Counted from the stretch's first letter, positions 8,462-17,343 are shown. The stretch: DNA of 64,000 bases from Kaistia algarum (GCF_026343945.1 NZ_JAPKNJ010000002.1:124001-188000); one strand, 5' to 3'. Notes: a model not told the origin generated them from the letters alone. Numbers and translations are program-made.

Positions 8462-9538
8462 ATGACTGCCTCTCATGCGCCCGTCCCGGAAACCTCGCCG
8501 GTCGTCGCCGCCTCGTCCGAACCTTCGAGCCGTCTCGATGGAGCCGGGGCAGAGCCGCTTCGACGCCTGCTCTCGGTTGTTGTGCCCGTCTACAACGAGG
8601 TCGACGTTCTCGACCTTTTCCTCGAGCGCATCGAGCCGGTCCTGCAAAAGGCTGCCGATCAATATGGCCTCGATTGGGAAATCGTCGCGGTCGATGATGG
8701 TTCCACGGACGGGACGGGACGGAAGCTGCGGGAATTGGCGATCTCGCACAGAAAATTCGTCGCGGTGCTGCTGGCGCGCAATTTCGGCAAGGAGGCGGCT
8801 CTCACCGCCGGGCTTGAGCATGCCATCGGCGAAGCCGTCGTGCCAATCGACGTCGATCTTCAGGATCCGCCGGAACTCATCTTCGAATTCATCCGTCATT
8901 GGCTAGCCGGAGCGGACATGGTCGTCGGTGTGCGGTCCGACCGCTCGTCCGATTCGGCGATGAAGCGATGGACCAGCGGAAAGTTCTATCGCGTCTTCAA
9001 CGCGCTTTGCCGACCCGGCATCCCCGAGAATGCCGGCGATTATCGCCTGATGGACCGCAAAGTTGTCGATGCCGTGCTGAGCATGCCGGAAGGCAACCGA
9101 TTCATGAAGGGCATCTTCGCCTGGGTCGGGTTCGATACCGTCTATGTCGACTTTGTCCGTGAGGCGCGGTCTGCGGGGCAGACGAGCTGGTCCTATCTCA
9201 AGCTCATGCGCTACTCGATCGACGCGATCACCGGCTATTCCACGGTTCCTTTGCGGATCTGGAGTTGGGTGGGGTTCGTCGTTGCATCGATCTCGCTGAT
9301 CTATGGCATCTATTTCTTCGTGAAGGCTCTGGTGCTCGGCGATCCCGTCGCCGGCTTTCCCACTCTCATCACCGTCACCTTGTTCGCATCCGGCGTGCAG
9401 ATGATGGGTCTCGGCGTCATCGGCGAATATCTAGGGCGCCTCTATCTCGAGGCGAAGCGCCGTCCCATCTATATCGCCAAGGACGTCATCGGGCGCGGCT
9501 CGAAAGACCGCGACGCGCGGCAACTTCCCTCTCGTTGA
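8462..9538 (+). CDS. Polyisoprenyl-phosphate glycosyltransferase-like GT2 membrane protein
   Basis: A 358-residue family 2 glycosyltransferase of the DPM1/GtrB/ArnC type. The GT-A domain begins with LSVVVPVYNEVDVLDLFL, has VDDGSTDGTG and the metal-binding PIDVDLQDPPELI region, then two C-terminal transmembrane helices (about residues 265-290 and 305-325) and the GEYLGRLYLEAKRRPIY tail. Such enzymes transfer a sugar from a nucleotide donor to undecaprenyl phosphate on the cytoplasmic face. The acceptor-modifying partner is not adjacent. The start at ATG 8462 is uncertain because the ribosome site is weak. Its stop codon lies inside the FNR-type box that precedes hemN. Confidence 0.86.
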   Translation: MTASHAPVPETSPVVAASSEPSSRLDGAGAEPLRRLLSVVVPVYNEVDVLDLFLERIEPVLQKAADQYGLDWEIVAVDDGSTDGTGRKLRELAISHRKFVAVLLARNFGKEAALTAGLEHAIGEAVVPIDVDLQDPPELIFEFIRHWLAGADMVVGVRSDRSSDSAMKRWTSGKFYRVFNALCRPGIPENAGDYRLMDRKVVDAVLSMPEGNRFMKGIFAWVGFDTVYVDFVREARSAGQTSWSYLKLMRYSIDAITGYSTVPLRIWSWVGFVVASISLIYGIYFFVKALVLGDPVAGFPTLITVTLFASGVQMMGLGVIGEYLGRLYLEAKRRPIYIAKDVIGRGSKDRDARQLPSR

Positions 9539-9548
9539 TCCGGATCAA
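9535..9548. promoter_or_regulatory. Perfect FNR/FixK-type box upstream of hemN
   Basis: TTGAT-CCGG-ATCAA matches the FNR/FixK consensus (TTGAT-N4-ATCAA) at every position and is a full palindrome. Its centre is about 63 bases upstream of the hemN ATG at 9605, suitable for class II activation if transcription starts near 9583. It overlaps the stop codon of the preceding glycosyltransferase gene (9536-9538). Confidence 0.85.
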
Positions 9549-9604
9549 GGCGCGAAGGCGGCTCATTGCTGAGCATGGCGACTATCCTGCGGAGGGTATT
9601 TGCC

Positions 9605-11005
9605 ATGAAGGCCGTGTGCGAACTGAAATCCGATTGTGTGCGTTGGAGCCCGTCATCGCCCGCCGCGCTCATCGAAAAATATGACGGGCGGGTGCCGCGT
9701 TACACGAGCTACCCGACGGCGCCTCACTTCCATGCCGGAATCGGCGAGACGGAATATCGTCGCTGGCTGGGGGAGGTCGACCCCGCGAAGCCGCTCTCGC
9801 TCTATCTGCATGTGCCCTTCTGCCGTCAGCTTTGCTGGTATTGCGGCTGCAACACGCAGGTTACCAATCGCCAGAGTGCCATATCCGACTATGTTGACGC
9901 GCTGCTCGGCGAAATATCGCTGGTGCAGCACGCGATCGGAAAAACGGCGCCCGTATCCTCGATCCATCTTGGCGGCGGTACGCCGAACGCGCTGTGGCCC
10001 CGCGACCTTGATCGCCTCTTTTCAGCCCTCAGGGGCCATTTCTCGATCGATTCGGGCTGCGAGATTGCCGCCGAACTCGATCCCCGCACGCTCGACCACG
10101 CGTGGATAGACGCAGCCGTCGCCAATGGGCTTAATCGCGCCAGCCTCGGCGTTCAGGATTTGGATCCACGCGTGCAGAGCGCGATCAATCGTATCCAGCC
10201 GCTCGAAGTGACGGTTCGTGCGGTGGAGCATCTGCGCCGTGCTGGCGTTGAATCGATCAATCTCGACCTGATGTACGGGTTGCCGCACCAGACATCGCAC
10301 ACTATCGCGAGAACCGTGGCCGACATCGTCGGCATCAAGGCCGAACGAATTGCGCTTTTCGGCTATGCCCACGTGCCGTGGATGAAGCCAGCTCAGAAGC
10401 TCATTCCCGATTCGACGCTTCCGGGAGCGGTCGAGCGATTCGACCAGCAGGCGCTGGCAGCCGAACTTCTGGTCGAGGCAGGCTACGTGCAGATCGGCCT
10501 CGATCATTTCGCGCTTGAGGACGACAGACTTGCGCAGTCCCTTCGCAAGGGCGACATGCGCCGCAATTTCCAGGGCTATACGACCGACCGGGCCGAAACT
10601 CTGATCGGGTTCGGCGCATCGTCCATCGGCCGTCTGCCGCAGGGATATGTCCAGAACGCCGTGCGGATCACCGATTGGCGCGACGCTCTGGCCGAGGGCC
10701 GTCTGCCGGTGGCGAAGGGCATCGAATTCTCGCGGGATGATCGCGTCGTGGGATCGATCATCGAGACACTGATGTGCCTGTTCCGCATCGATCTCGACGA
10801 GGTGAGCCAGGGGTTTGGCCTCGCAGCGGACAGCTTCGACGACGAACTCAGTCGCCTGCAGCCGTTCGAGGACGACGGATTGGTGCTGGTGCGCGGGCGA
10901 AACCTGTTCGTCACCGAGCGCGGGCGCCCCTTCGTTCGGTCGATCTGCGCGGTATTCGATCGATATTTCGATCGTGCAGCGACGCGGCATAGCCGCAGCA
11001 TCTGA
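9605..11005 (+). CDS. hemN: Oxygen-independent coproporphyrinogen III oxidase
   Basis: HemN is a radical-SAM enzyme that converts coproporphyrinogen III to protoporphyrinogen IX when oxygen is scarce. The 466-residue protein has the Fe-S motif C-x3-C-x2-C at Cys73, Cys77 and Cys80 (HVPFCRQLCWYCGCNTQV), the SAM-binding GGGTPN, the N-terminal PRYTSYPTAPHF block and the HemN C-terminal domain. ATG 9605 was chosen because GGAGGG at 9591-9596 is eight bases upstream; earlier in-frame starts lack this. A perfect FNR/FixK box sits at 9535-9548, so induction under low oxygen is expected. It opens the cluster of oxygen-related regulators that follows. Confidence 0.95.
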   Translation: MKAVCELKSDCVRWSPSSPAALIEKYDGRVPRYTSYPTAPHFHAGIGETEYRRWLGEVDPAKPLSLYLHVPFCRQLCWYCGCNTQVTNRQSAISDYVDALLGEISLVQHAIGKTAPVSSIHLGGGTPNALWPRDLDRLFSALRGHFSIDSGCEIAAELDPRTLDHAWIDAAVANGLNRASLGVQDLDPRVQSAINRIQPLEVTVRAVEHLRRAGVESINLDLMYGLPHQTSHTIARTVADIVGIKAERIALFGYAHVPWMKPAQKLIPDSTLPGAVERFDQQALAAELLVEAGYVQIGLDHFALEDDRLAQSLRKGDMRRNFQGYTTDRAETLIGFGASSIGRLPQGYVQNAVRITDWRDALAEGRLPVAKGIEFSRDDRVVGSIIETLMCLFRIDLDEVSQGFGLAADSFDDELSRLQPFEDDGLVLVRGRNLFVTERGRPFVRSICAVFDRYFDRAATRHSRSI

Positions 11006-11106
11006 CGACGTGCAAGCGCTCGACACAACGCGAGCGGCCGAACCAAGAACAACAAGGCGCGGATGAACATACGATTCAACGCGCCGGCGGGCAGGAAAGA
11101 GATCCC

Positions 11107-11550
11107 ATGATGGCCCAGGCCTATGAGATCGGTCCGATAGAGGATGAGCAGGTCGACAGCGCCTATCTGCTCGCGCGTTTGGCTGTCCCGACGCTCGAGC
11201 TCGACGGTTGGCGGGACCGCTGCCGGCAGTCGCCCGGACGGGAGGCTGACGACATCCTGGTTGCCTCCAATCCCCGCGGCTACGTCCAGGGCCTGGCGAT
11301 CAGCGCTGTGACGCTGGAGCGGCTCGGGGCTCTGGTTCTCGACATCTCCAGTTTCGTTGTCGTCAGCGCGGCGGATGGACCGGGGGTCGGCGTTGAGCTG
11401 TTCGACCACCTGGCGCTCCGGGCCAAGAGGGCCGGATGCGCGTCGATCCGGGTTCACCTGCTCGATCGGTCCGAGCGACAGTTGTCGGTCGACGCAACAC
11501 GTCAGGAGATCGACGCGCTGCTCCGTGCCGCTTCCCGAGCCGTCTCCTGA
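11107..11550 (+). CDS. Unknown protein, possibly a divergent GNAT-fold domain
   Basis: This 147-residue soluble protein has no confident family. Its pattern, a first helix (DSAYLLARLAVPTLELDGW), a strand DDILVASNPRGYVQGLA, and GVGVELFDHLALRAKRAGCASIRV, resembles the acetyl-CoA-binding loop and helix of GNAT acetyltransferases (R/QxxGxG/A-x-L). The usual first Q/R is not clear, so catalytic activity is doubtful. ATG 11107 follows AGGAAAGAG. It lies between hemN and an orphan response regulator (4 bases tail to tail), within the low-oxygen cluster, suggesting but not proving a related role. Confidence 0.7.
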   Translation: MMAQAYEIGPIEDEQVDSAYLLARLAVPTLELDGWRDRCRQSPGREADDILVASNPRGYVQGLAISAVTLERLGALVLDISSFVVVSAADGPGVGVELFDHLALRAKRAGCASIRVHLLDRSERQLSVDATRQEIDALLRAASRAVS

Positions 11551-11554
11551 ACCG

Positions 11555-12289
11555 TCAGACCGATTCCCGCCCGGTGAAAACATAGCCGATGCCGCGAACC
11601 GACTTGACCAGTTTCGGATTGGCCGGGTCCTTTTCGATCTTCTTGCGAAGGCGCGATATCTGCGCATCGATTGTCCGATCGAACGCTTCCTGCGATCGTC
11701 CTCGGGTGAGGTCCATCAGGGTCTCGCGGGTGAAGACGTGACCCGGCTGGCGAGCCAGCACGGTGAGGAGATCGAATTCGCCGGTCGTCAGTTCGATCGG
11801 GCTTCCGCCGGCGTCATGGAGTTCGCGTCGACCGAGGTCCAGCCGCCAGCCCTCGAAATGAAGTGTGTCCGCACCGCGCGCCTCCGCTTCGGCCCCCGGC
11901 TTCGGCTTGCGGCGGCGCAGGATCGTCCTGAGGCGCGCCAGCACCTCGCGGAGGTGAAAGGGTTTGGCGATATAGTCATCGGCACCGATCTCCAGCCCGA
12001 CGATGCGATCGACCACGTCATCGCGCCCGGTCAGCATGATGATCGGCACATCCGAGCGCCCGCGAATCTCGCGTGCGAGCTCCAGCCCGTCCTCGCCGCC
12101 GCCCAGAACGAGATCGAGCAGCACGGCATCGATCGTCCGTTGCTGCAGAGCCTCGCGCATGCTCCTGCCGTCGGCGACCGCCGTCACGCGATAGGACTCG
12201 CCCTCGAAATAGCGCACCAGCATCTGCCGGATCCGAGGGTCGTCGTCGACAACGAGAATGTGCTCTGGGTGGGGAGCCGAGCTTGTCAT
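11555..12289 (-). CDS. OmpR-family response regulator, orphan
   Basis: A 244-residue two-domain regulator. The receiver domain (about 10-125) begins ILVVDDDPRIRQML, has the phospho-acceptor aspartate in VLLDLVL, the threonine in IIMLTGRDD and the lysine in YIAKPF. The winged-helix DNA-binding domain (about 145-240) has FDLLTVLARQPGHVFTRE and SRLRKKIEKDP. No histidine kinase is encoded beside it in the same direction; the nearest is the FixL-like hybrid kinase 0.9 kb away, on the other strand. It diverges from the FixK-like regulator with a 140-base shared region that may allow cross-control. Confidence 0.93.
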   Translation of the reverse strand: MTSSAPHPEHILVVDDDPRIRQMLVRYFEGESYRVTAVADGRSMREALQQRTIDAVLLDLVLGGGEDGLELAREIRGRSDVPIIMLTGRDDVVDRIVGLEIGADDYIAKPFHLREVLARLRTILRRRKPKPGAEAEARGADTLHFEGWRLDLGRRELHDAGGSPIELTTGEFDLLTVLARQPGHVFTRETLMDLTRGRSQEAFDRTIDAQISRLRKKIEKDPANPKLVKSVRGIGYVFTGRESV

Positions 12290-12429
12290 GGGGTCTTCGG
12301 AGGAACGAGCCGATCCCGGCGCGCCGTCACAGTTTGTTACACAATCGCACCAAGTCTAACACGCGCATCGATGTGTCGTCACGCGGAGGACCACTAATGG
12401 CAGCATCGAACCGATGAGGAGTCCCCACC

Positions 12430-13182
12430 ATGCTGTCCCAAGATTCGATCGCCACGGTCAACCTTCTCGTTCGCTCGCTGCCATGCGAAGCGACGCTGCC
12501 TCCCACATTGCAGGGTGTCTTCAGCCGGCAGCCTATCGAGAAGTTCGAGCCGGGAGCCGCCGTATTCTGGGAAGGCGACGAGGCAGAACATGTGTTCGAA
12601 GTCGTCGAGGGCGTTCTGCGCGTCTATAAAATATTGGGTGATGGCCGTCGGGTGATCACCGGCTTCATGTATCCTGGCGATCTGATCGGTGTCTCACTCA
12701 AGGATCGTTACCTTTATACAGCGGAAGCGGTTACGCGAATCCAGGTTCGTCGTTTCGGACACAATCGATTTCAGGAAGAGATCAATCGGTCTCCGGAACT
12801 GAGGCCGCAGCTCTTCGCCCGGCTCTGCGACGAAATGGCTGCTGCGCAGGACCAGATGGTGCTGCTGGCCCGCAAGAGCGCCGAGGAGCGGGTTGCGAGC
12901 TTCCTGCTTCACATTGCCCGCCGCCTCGACAACGGACATCCGCCGCTCCGAGTGGTCGAAGTGCCGATGACCCGCCTCGACATGGCCGACTATCTCGGCC
13001 TCACGATCGAAACGGTGTCCCGCATCATGACCCGGCTCACGAGCCGCGGCGTCATCGCGCCCAGCGGGCGGCACGCGATTATCGTGCGCAAGAGCGACAA
13101 GCTGACGGCTCTTGCCGGTGAGATCGAAGCGGATCATAACGCTTCGCCCGCCTATACAAAGCAGGCGGTCTGGCCGAACTGA
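12430..13182 (+). CDS. Crp/Fnr-family regulator, FixK-like
   Basis: A 250-residue regulator with a cyclic-nucleotide-type effector domain (about 30-140), a long dimer helix and a C-terminal HTH. The recognition helix LTIETVSRIMTRL keeps E194, S197 and R198, the residues that in FNR/FixK read TTGA half-sites. It has only two cysteines (19 and 133), so it lacks the cysteine cluster that holds the FNR Fe-S centre and cannot sense oxygen in that way; this is the FixK pattern. ATG 12430 follows GAGGAG. The FixL-like kinase begins 22 bases downstream, so kinase and regulator are probably cotranscribed. Likely targets are hemN and the pta and CBS genes through sites noted here. Confidence 0.9.
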   Translation: MLSQDSIATVNLLVRSLPCEATLPPTLQGVFSRQPIEKFEPGAAVFWEGDEAEHVFEVVEGVLRVYKILGDGRRVITGFMYPGDLIGVSLKDRYLYTAEAVTRIQVRRFGHNRFQEEINRSPELRPQLFARLCDEMAAAQDQMVLLARKSAEERVASFLLHIARRLDNGHPPLRVVEVPMTRLDMADYLGLTIETVSRIMTRLTSRGVIAPSGRHAIIVRKSDKLTALAGEIEADHNASPAYTKQAVWPN

Positions 13183-13204
13183 ATCAGCGAAAGGGCATCC
13201 TGCC

Positions 13205-15127
13205 GTGAGCGAGGGAGCCGTGACGGCGATGGCCGCAGGCCCGCTTGTCGATGAGGTCGCGCGGCTTCTCGACGGCGCCACTATCATCGTCCACGACCTC
13301 GACGGACGTATCGGCGTCTGGTCCGGCGGGTGTGAACTGCTCTATGGCTGGAAGCGGGACGAAGCTGTCGGGCGCAACGTTGATGAACTTCTGTCGACCG
13401 TCTATCCGGAGCGGCGCGAGGCTATCGTCGATGCCGTGCGTGAGCTGGGCTCCTGGGAGGGCGAGGTCGTCCACCGCGACCGCGAGGGCGGCGAGATCTG
13501 GGTTGCCAGCCGCTGGATCGCGCTCACGGGCGCGGGCACCGAGTCCATCGCCATCCTGCAGACCAACAGCGACATCAGCAGCCTGAAGGAAGCGCAGGCG
13601 GATCTGGCCAGCCGCGAGGCGCATCTGCGTTCCATTCTCGATACAGTCCCCGAGGCGATGATCGTCATCGACGAGGAGGGCACGATCACCTCGTTCAGCG
13701 CCGCCGCGGAGCGGTTGTTCGGCTTCCGCTCGGCGGAGGTTGCTGGCAAGAATGTCCGGGTCCTGATGCCGTCGCCGGACCGCGAGCGTCATGACGGTTA
13801 TATTCGCCACTATCTGATGACCGGCGAGCGACGCATCATCGGCTATGGCCGGGTCGTCACAGGGCTCAAGAAGGACGGCACGACGTTCCCGATGGAACTG
13901 GCCGTCGGCGAGGCGCTGTCGCAAGGGCGGCGTGTCTTCACGGGCTTTATTCGCGACCTGACAAGCCGCCACCGCATGGAGGAGGAGCTCCGCCAGTCGC
14001 AGAAGATGGAAGCCATCGGCCAGCTCACCGGCGGCATCGCCCACGACTTCAACAATCTGCTGACGGTCATCAGCGGCAACCTTGAAATGATCGAGCGGCG
14101 GCTGGACGATCCGAGGCTTCGCATTCTCCTGAAAGAGGCCCAGGACGCGGCCGATGACGGCGCCAAGCTCACCGGCCAGTTGCTCGCCTTCGGCCGCCGT
14201 CAGCCGCTCAATCCGAAACCCACCGATGTCGGCCAGCTCGTCACCAGCTTTGCCGATCTGCTGCGGCGGACGCTTGGTGAGGCGATTGAACTTCGCACCG
14301 TCGTCACCGGAGCTTCGCATCTGGCACTCGTCGACGGTTCCCAGCTGCAGAATGCGATCTTGAACCTCGCCCTCAATGCCCGCGATGCTATGGCGCGCGG
14401 CGGCCGGTTGACAGTAGAGGTCTCGCGGACGGTTCTCGATCGGGACTATGCCGAGATGTATCCCGGCGTGCGCAGCGGCTATTTCATACTGGTTTCGGTC
14501 ACCGACACCGGATCGGGCATGACGGCCGAGGTGAAGCAGCGGGCCTTCGAACCGTTCTACACGACCAAGGGACTAGGCTCGGGAACCGGCCTTGGTCTCT
14601 CCATGGTCTACGGCTTCGTCAAGCAGTCAGGCGGGCATGTCCAGCTCTATAGCGAGCCGGGGCAGGGAACGAGCGTCCGGCTCTTTTTGCCGAGTTCCGT
14701 GACCGTCCACGAAAATGCGCCGGTAGCGCCTGCCGCCCGCCCAGATGCGCTTCCGGAAGGCAGCGAAACCATTCTCGTCGTCGAGGACGATCTGCGGGTA
14801 CGCCGGGTCGCCGTGGCCAGACTGCGCGAGGGCGGCTACCGCGTTGTCGAGGCCGGGACGGGTGGCGAGGCGCTGGAGCTCCTTCGCTCTGTGCCCGAGA
14901 TCCGGTTGCTTTTTACCGATGTCATTATGCCGGGCGGAATAGCCGGCGACGAACTGGCACGAGAAGCCCGGCGGCTTCGACCCGATATCAAGGTGCTCTT
15001 CACGTCGGGCTATGCCGAACCCACGGTTGCCGGTCGCGAATTTGGCGACGATGAGAGCTGGCTGAAGAAGCCCTATACAGCGCGCGAACTGGCGGTGCGC
15101 CTGCGCAAGCTGCTCGATCCGGCCTGA
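13205..15127 (+). CDS. FixL-like oxygen-sensing hybrid histidine kinase (PAS-hemePAS-HisKA-HATPase-REC)
   Basis: A 640-residue soluble hybrid kinase with no transmembrane segment. Order: PAS (about 15-125); a second PAS (about 130-245) with FixL heme features, RERHDGYI holding the proximal His196 and TGERRIIGYGRVVTG followed by KKDGTTFPMEL; HisKA with phospho-acceptor His280 in GGIAHDFNNLL; HATPase with NLALNARDAM, DTGSGM and GLGLSMVYGFV; and a C-terminal receiver with Asp572 in LLFTDVIMP. It should bind heme and switch kinase activity with oxygen. Unlike classical FixL it carries its own receiver. GTG 13205 follows AAAGGG; ATG 13229 is an alternative start. It sits directly after the FixK-like gene. 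Confidence 0.9.
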   Translation: MSEGAVTAMAAGPLVDEVARLLDGATIIVHDLDGRIGVWSGGCELLYGWKRDEAVGRNVDELLSTVYPERREAIVDAVRELGSWEGEVVHRDREGGEIWVASRWIALTGAGTESIAILQTNSDISSLKEAQADLASREAHLRSILDTVPEAMIVIDEEGTITSFSAAAERLFGFRSAEVAGKNVRVLMPSPDRERHDGYIRHYLMTGERRIIGYGRVVTGLKKDGTTFPMELAVGEALSQGRRVFTGFIRDLTSRHRMEEELRQSQKMEAIGQLTGGIAHDFNNLLTVISGNLEMIERRLDDPRLRILLKEAQDAADDGAKLTGQLLAFGRRQPLNPKPTDVGQLVTSFADLLRRTLGEAIELRTVVTGASHLALVDGSQLQNAILNLALNARDAMARGGRLTVEVSRTVLDRDYAEMYPGVRSGYFILVSVTDTGSGMTAEVKQRAFEPFYTTKGLGSGTGLGLSMVYGFVKQSGGHVQLYSEPGQGTSVRLFLPSSVTVHENAPVAPAARPDALPEGSETILVVEDDLRVRRVAVARLREGGYRVVEAGTGGEALELLRSVPEIRLLFTDVIMPGGIAGDELAREARRLRPDIKVLFTSGYAEPTVAGREFGDDESWLKKPYTARELAVRLRKLLDPA

Positions 15128-15128
15128 A

Positions 15129-16310
15129 TCATCCCGACGCGAGAATCGACGCGGCCTCTTCGGCGATCACACTCTCCTCGTCCGTCGGCAGCACGAAGAC
15201 GGCGACACCGCTCGTCCTGGTGCTGATCCGCGTTTCATTGAAGACGTTGGACTGCGCGTCGATGTCGATGCCGGCCCAACCGAGGTGATCGCAGACGGCG
15301 GCGCGGAGCGCTGGCTGGTGTTCGCCGATGCCTGCGGTGAAAACAAGCCCGTCCAGCCCCTTGAGGGTGGCCGCATAGGCCGCCACCTGCCGTGCGATCG
15401 CGAGGGCGAAGATCGCCATGGCCTCGGCAGCGGCGGGTTCCTCGCTCTCCGTGAGCACGCGGGCATCGGCGCTGATCCCGGACAGACCGAGAAGGCCGGA
15501 GCGGTGATAGAGCATGTCCTCCAGATCGGCGACGGCGAGGCGCCTTTCCTGAAGAAGGTACAGCAGGATGCCGGGGTCGATGGCGCCGCTGCGGGTCGCC
15601 ATCGGGATGCCGTCCAGCGTCGAGAAGCCCATAGATGCGCTGCGGCTGATCCCGCCTTCGAGCGCGCAGAGGCTGGCGCCACTGCCCAAATGGGCGACGA
15701 CGACTCGTCCAGCGGCGATTTCGGGCGCTTCTCGGGCCAGAGCGCCGGCGATGAACTTGTAGGAGAGCCCGTGGAAACCGTAGCGCTTGACGCCTTCACC
15801 AAAGAGTTCGCGGGGCAGGGCGATGCGCCGCTCCGTGTCTGTTTGCGTGCGGTGGAAAGCCGTATCGAAGGAAGCGATCTGCGGCACGTCCGGCCAGATC
15901 CGGCGGATCGACTCGATCAGGCGAACGGCGCGAGGCTGGTGCAGCGGCGCCAGATGTCGCAGCGCGGCGATCGCGGCGAGAACCTGGTCGTCAATGCGGG
16001 CCGGTCCGCTGAAGCGGTCGCCGCCATGAACCACGCGATGCCCGGCGCCGATGAAATGATCGGAGGCGAAATGCTCCACGAGACTTTCCAGCGTCTCGCT
16101 GATCAAGTCGTGCAGATCCTCCTGGAGCGCCGACTTGAGCTCGATGTCGGTCCGCTTCGGCCCCTCCGAGATATGCAGCATCAAAGGCGCAGCGCGCAGG
16201 TCGATCATGCCGCCGCCGATGCGCCGAGGCTTCGAATTTGCGTCGGCAAAGAGGCCGAGCTTGATCGTTGAGGAGCCGGGGTTGAAGGTAACGAGGAGGT
16301 TCTGGTTCAT
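15129..16310 (-). CDS. ackA: Acetate kinase
   Basis: AckA makes ATP and acetate from acetyl phosphate (or the propionyl homologue). The 393-residue protein has the N-terminal NPGSSTIKLGLF, GHRVVHGGDRF, FDTAFH, RYGFHGLSYK and HLGSGASLCALEGG signatures of the ASKHA acetate kinase family. Its ATG overlaps the pta stop in an ATGA arrangement, so translation is probably coupled and the two enzymes form the Pta-AckA route. Its 3' end faces the hybrid kinase with a single-base gap. Likely expressed from the promoter region near 17330, which holds an FNR-like site. Confidence 0.94.
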   Translation of the reverse strand: MNQNLLVTFNPGSSTIKLGLFADANSKPRRIGGGMIDLRAAPLMLHISEGPKRTDIELKSALQEDLHDLISETLESLVEHFASDHFIGAGHRVVHGGDRFSGPARIDDQVLAAIAALRHLAPLHQPRAVRLIESIRRIWPDVPQIASFDTAFHRTQTDTERRIALPRELFGEGVKRYGFHGLSYKFIAGALAREAPEIAAGRVVVAHLGSGASLCALEGGISRSASMGFSTLDGIPMATRSGAIDPGILLYLLQERRLAVADLEDMLYHRSGLLGLSGISADARVLTESEEPAAAEAMAIFALAIARQVAAYAATLKGLDGLVFTAGIGEHQPALRAAVCDHLGWAGIDIDAQSNVFNETRISTRTSGVAVFVLPTDEESVIAEEAASILASG

Positions 16311-17266
16311 GAATAATTGAGAACCTTCTGCCGTTCCGATCCGATGAGCTTGGCGAGCGCGGCCGAGGCGCGGCGGACTTGCAGCGAATCTGCACGGCTC
16401 GTCAGGATGATCGGCACGCGCGCACCCAGCACCAGCCCGGCCGCTTTTGCGCCGGCGAAATAGATCAGCTGCTTGGCGAGGATGTTGCCGGCCTCGAGGT
16501 CCGGCACGACCAGGACGTCGGCGCGACCGGCGACGGGCGAGACGATTTCCTTGATCCTTGCCGAGTCGAGATCGATCGCGTTGTCGAATGCGAGCGGTCC
16601 ATCGACCTTGGCGCCGGTGATCTGTCCGCGCATGGCCATGACCGTGAGCGCGGCCGCGTCCAGCGTCGTCGGCATCGAGGGTTCGACCGTTTCCACCGCG
16701 GCCAGGATTGCCACGAGCGGCTCGGCGACGCCGAGCCGGGTCAGGAAGTCAATCGCGTTCTGGCAGATGTCCCGCTTCTGGAGCAGGGTTGGGGCGATGT
16801 TGATGGCGGCGTCGGTCACGACCAGAAGCTTGGAATAGGCCGGCACGTCGAGCACATAGACATGGCTGATCCGGCGGGCAGTCCGCAGGCCGGATGTGGC
16901 CGCGACAACGGCGCCGAGCAGTTCGTCGCTGTGCAGGCTTCCCTTCATCAGCGCATGAACCTCGCCGCGGGCCGCCATCTGCGTTCCGCGCTCGGCCGAG
17001 GCATGACTGTGCTCGGTAGGCTCGATCTTGAGACCCGACAGGGAAACAACGGCCGCCTCGGCGGCGGCGCGGATCTTATTCTCTGGCCCGACGAGAACCG
17101 GAGACAGCAGACCTTCGTCGCGCGCATCGACGGCGGCACGGACCGCTTCCGGCGAGCAGGGATGGACCACGGCCGTCAGCAGCGGCGGCATGCCACGGGC
17201 TTCCGTGACGAATGGCTCGAACCGGTCCGTGTGAGAACCAGGCGCGTTCTGATCGTCGTCGCGCAT
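16307..17266 (-). CDS. pta: Phosphate acetyl/butyryltransferase
   Basis: A 319-residue PTA_PTB family enzyme that exchanges CoA for phosphate on an acyl group, supplying acyl phosphate to the downstream acetate kinase. Family blocks are LSPVLVGPE near the start, the central SDELLGAVVAATSGLRTARRISHV and VTDAAINIAPTL (given here as separate short blocks), and VVPDLEAGNILAKQL. It lacks the MaoC-like N-terminal domain of the bifunctional enoyl-CoA hydratase forms. Start at 17266 is chosen for GGAGG six bases upstream; GTG 17302 is an alternative with a weaker site. Whether acetyl- or butyryl-CoA is preferred is unclear. Confidence 0.88.
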   Translation of the reverse strand: MRDDDQNAPGSHTDRFEPFVTEARGMPPLLTAVVHPCSPEAVRAAVDARDEGLLSPVLVGPENKIRAAAEAAVVSLSGLKIEPTEHSHASAERGTQMAARGEVHALMKGSLHSDELLGAVVAATSGLRTARRISHVYVLDVPAYSKLLVVTDAAINIAPTLLQKRDICQNAIDFLTRLGVAEPLVAILAAVETVEPSMPTTLDAAALTVMAMRGQITGAKVDGPLAFDNAIDLDSARIKEIVSPVAGRADVLVVPDLEAGNILAKQLIYFAGAKAAGLVLGARVPIILTSRADSLQVRRASAALAKLIGSERQKVLNYS

Positions 17267-17329
17267 CGTGCCTCCGGTCAGGCAAGCAGGAATATTCACC
17301 ACATCTTATCGCCCATTTGCCATGATGGC

Positions 17330-17343
17330 GTGACTGGGATCAA
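17330..17343. promoter_or_regulatory. FNR/FixK-like site upstream of pta-ackA
   Basis: GTGAC-TGGG-ATCAA has one perfect FNR half-site (ATCAA) and one half with an outer G in place of T. Its centre is about 70 bases upstream of the pta ATG. It lies in the region between divergent pta-ackA and the CBS-BON gene. Confidence 0.5.

Noticed and set aside
12430..13182. True FNR (Fe-S) oxygen sensor
   Set aside because: Only two cysteines are present, at 19 and 133, not the cluster needed to hold a 4Fe-4S centre; the FixK type fits better.
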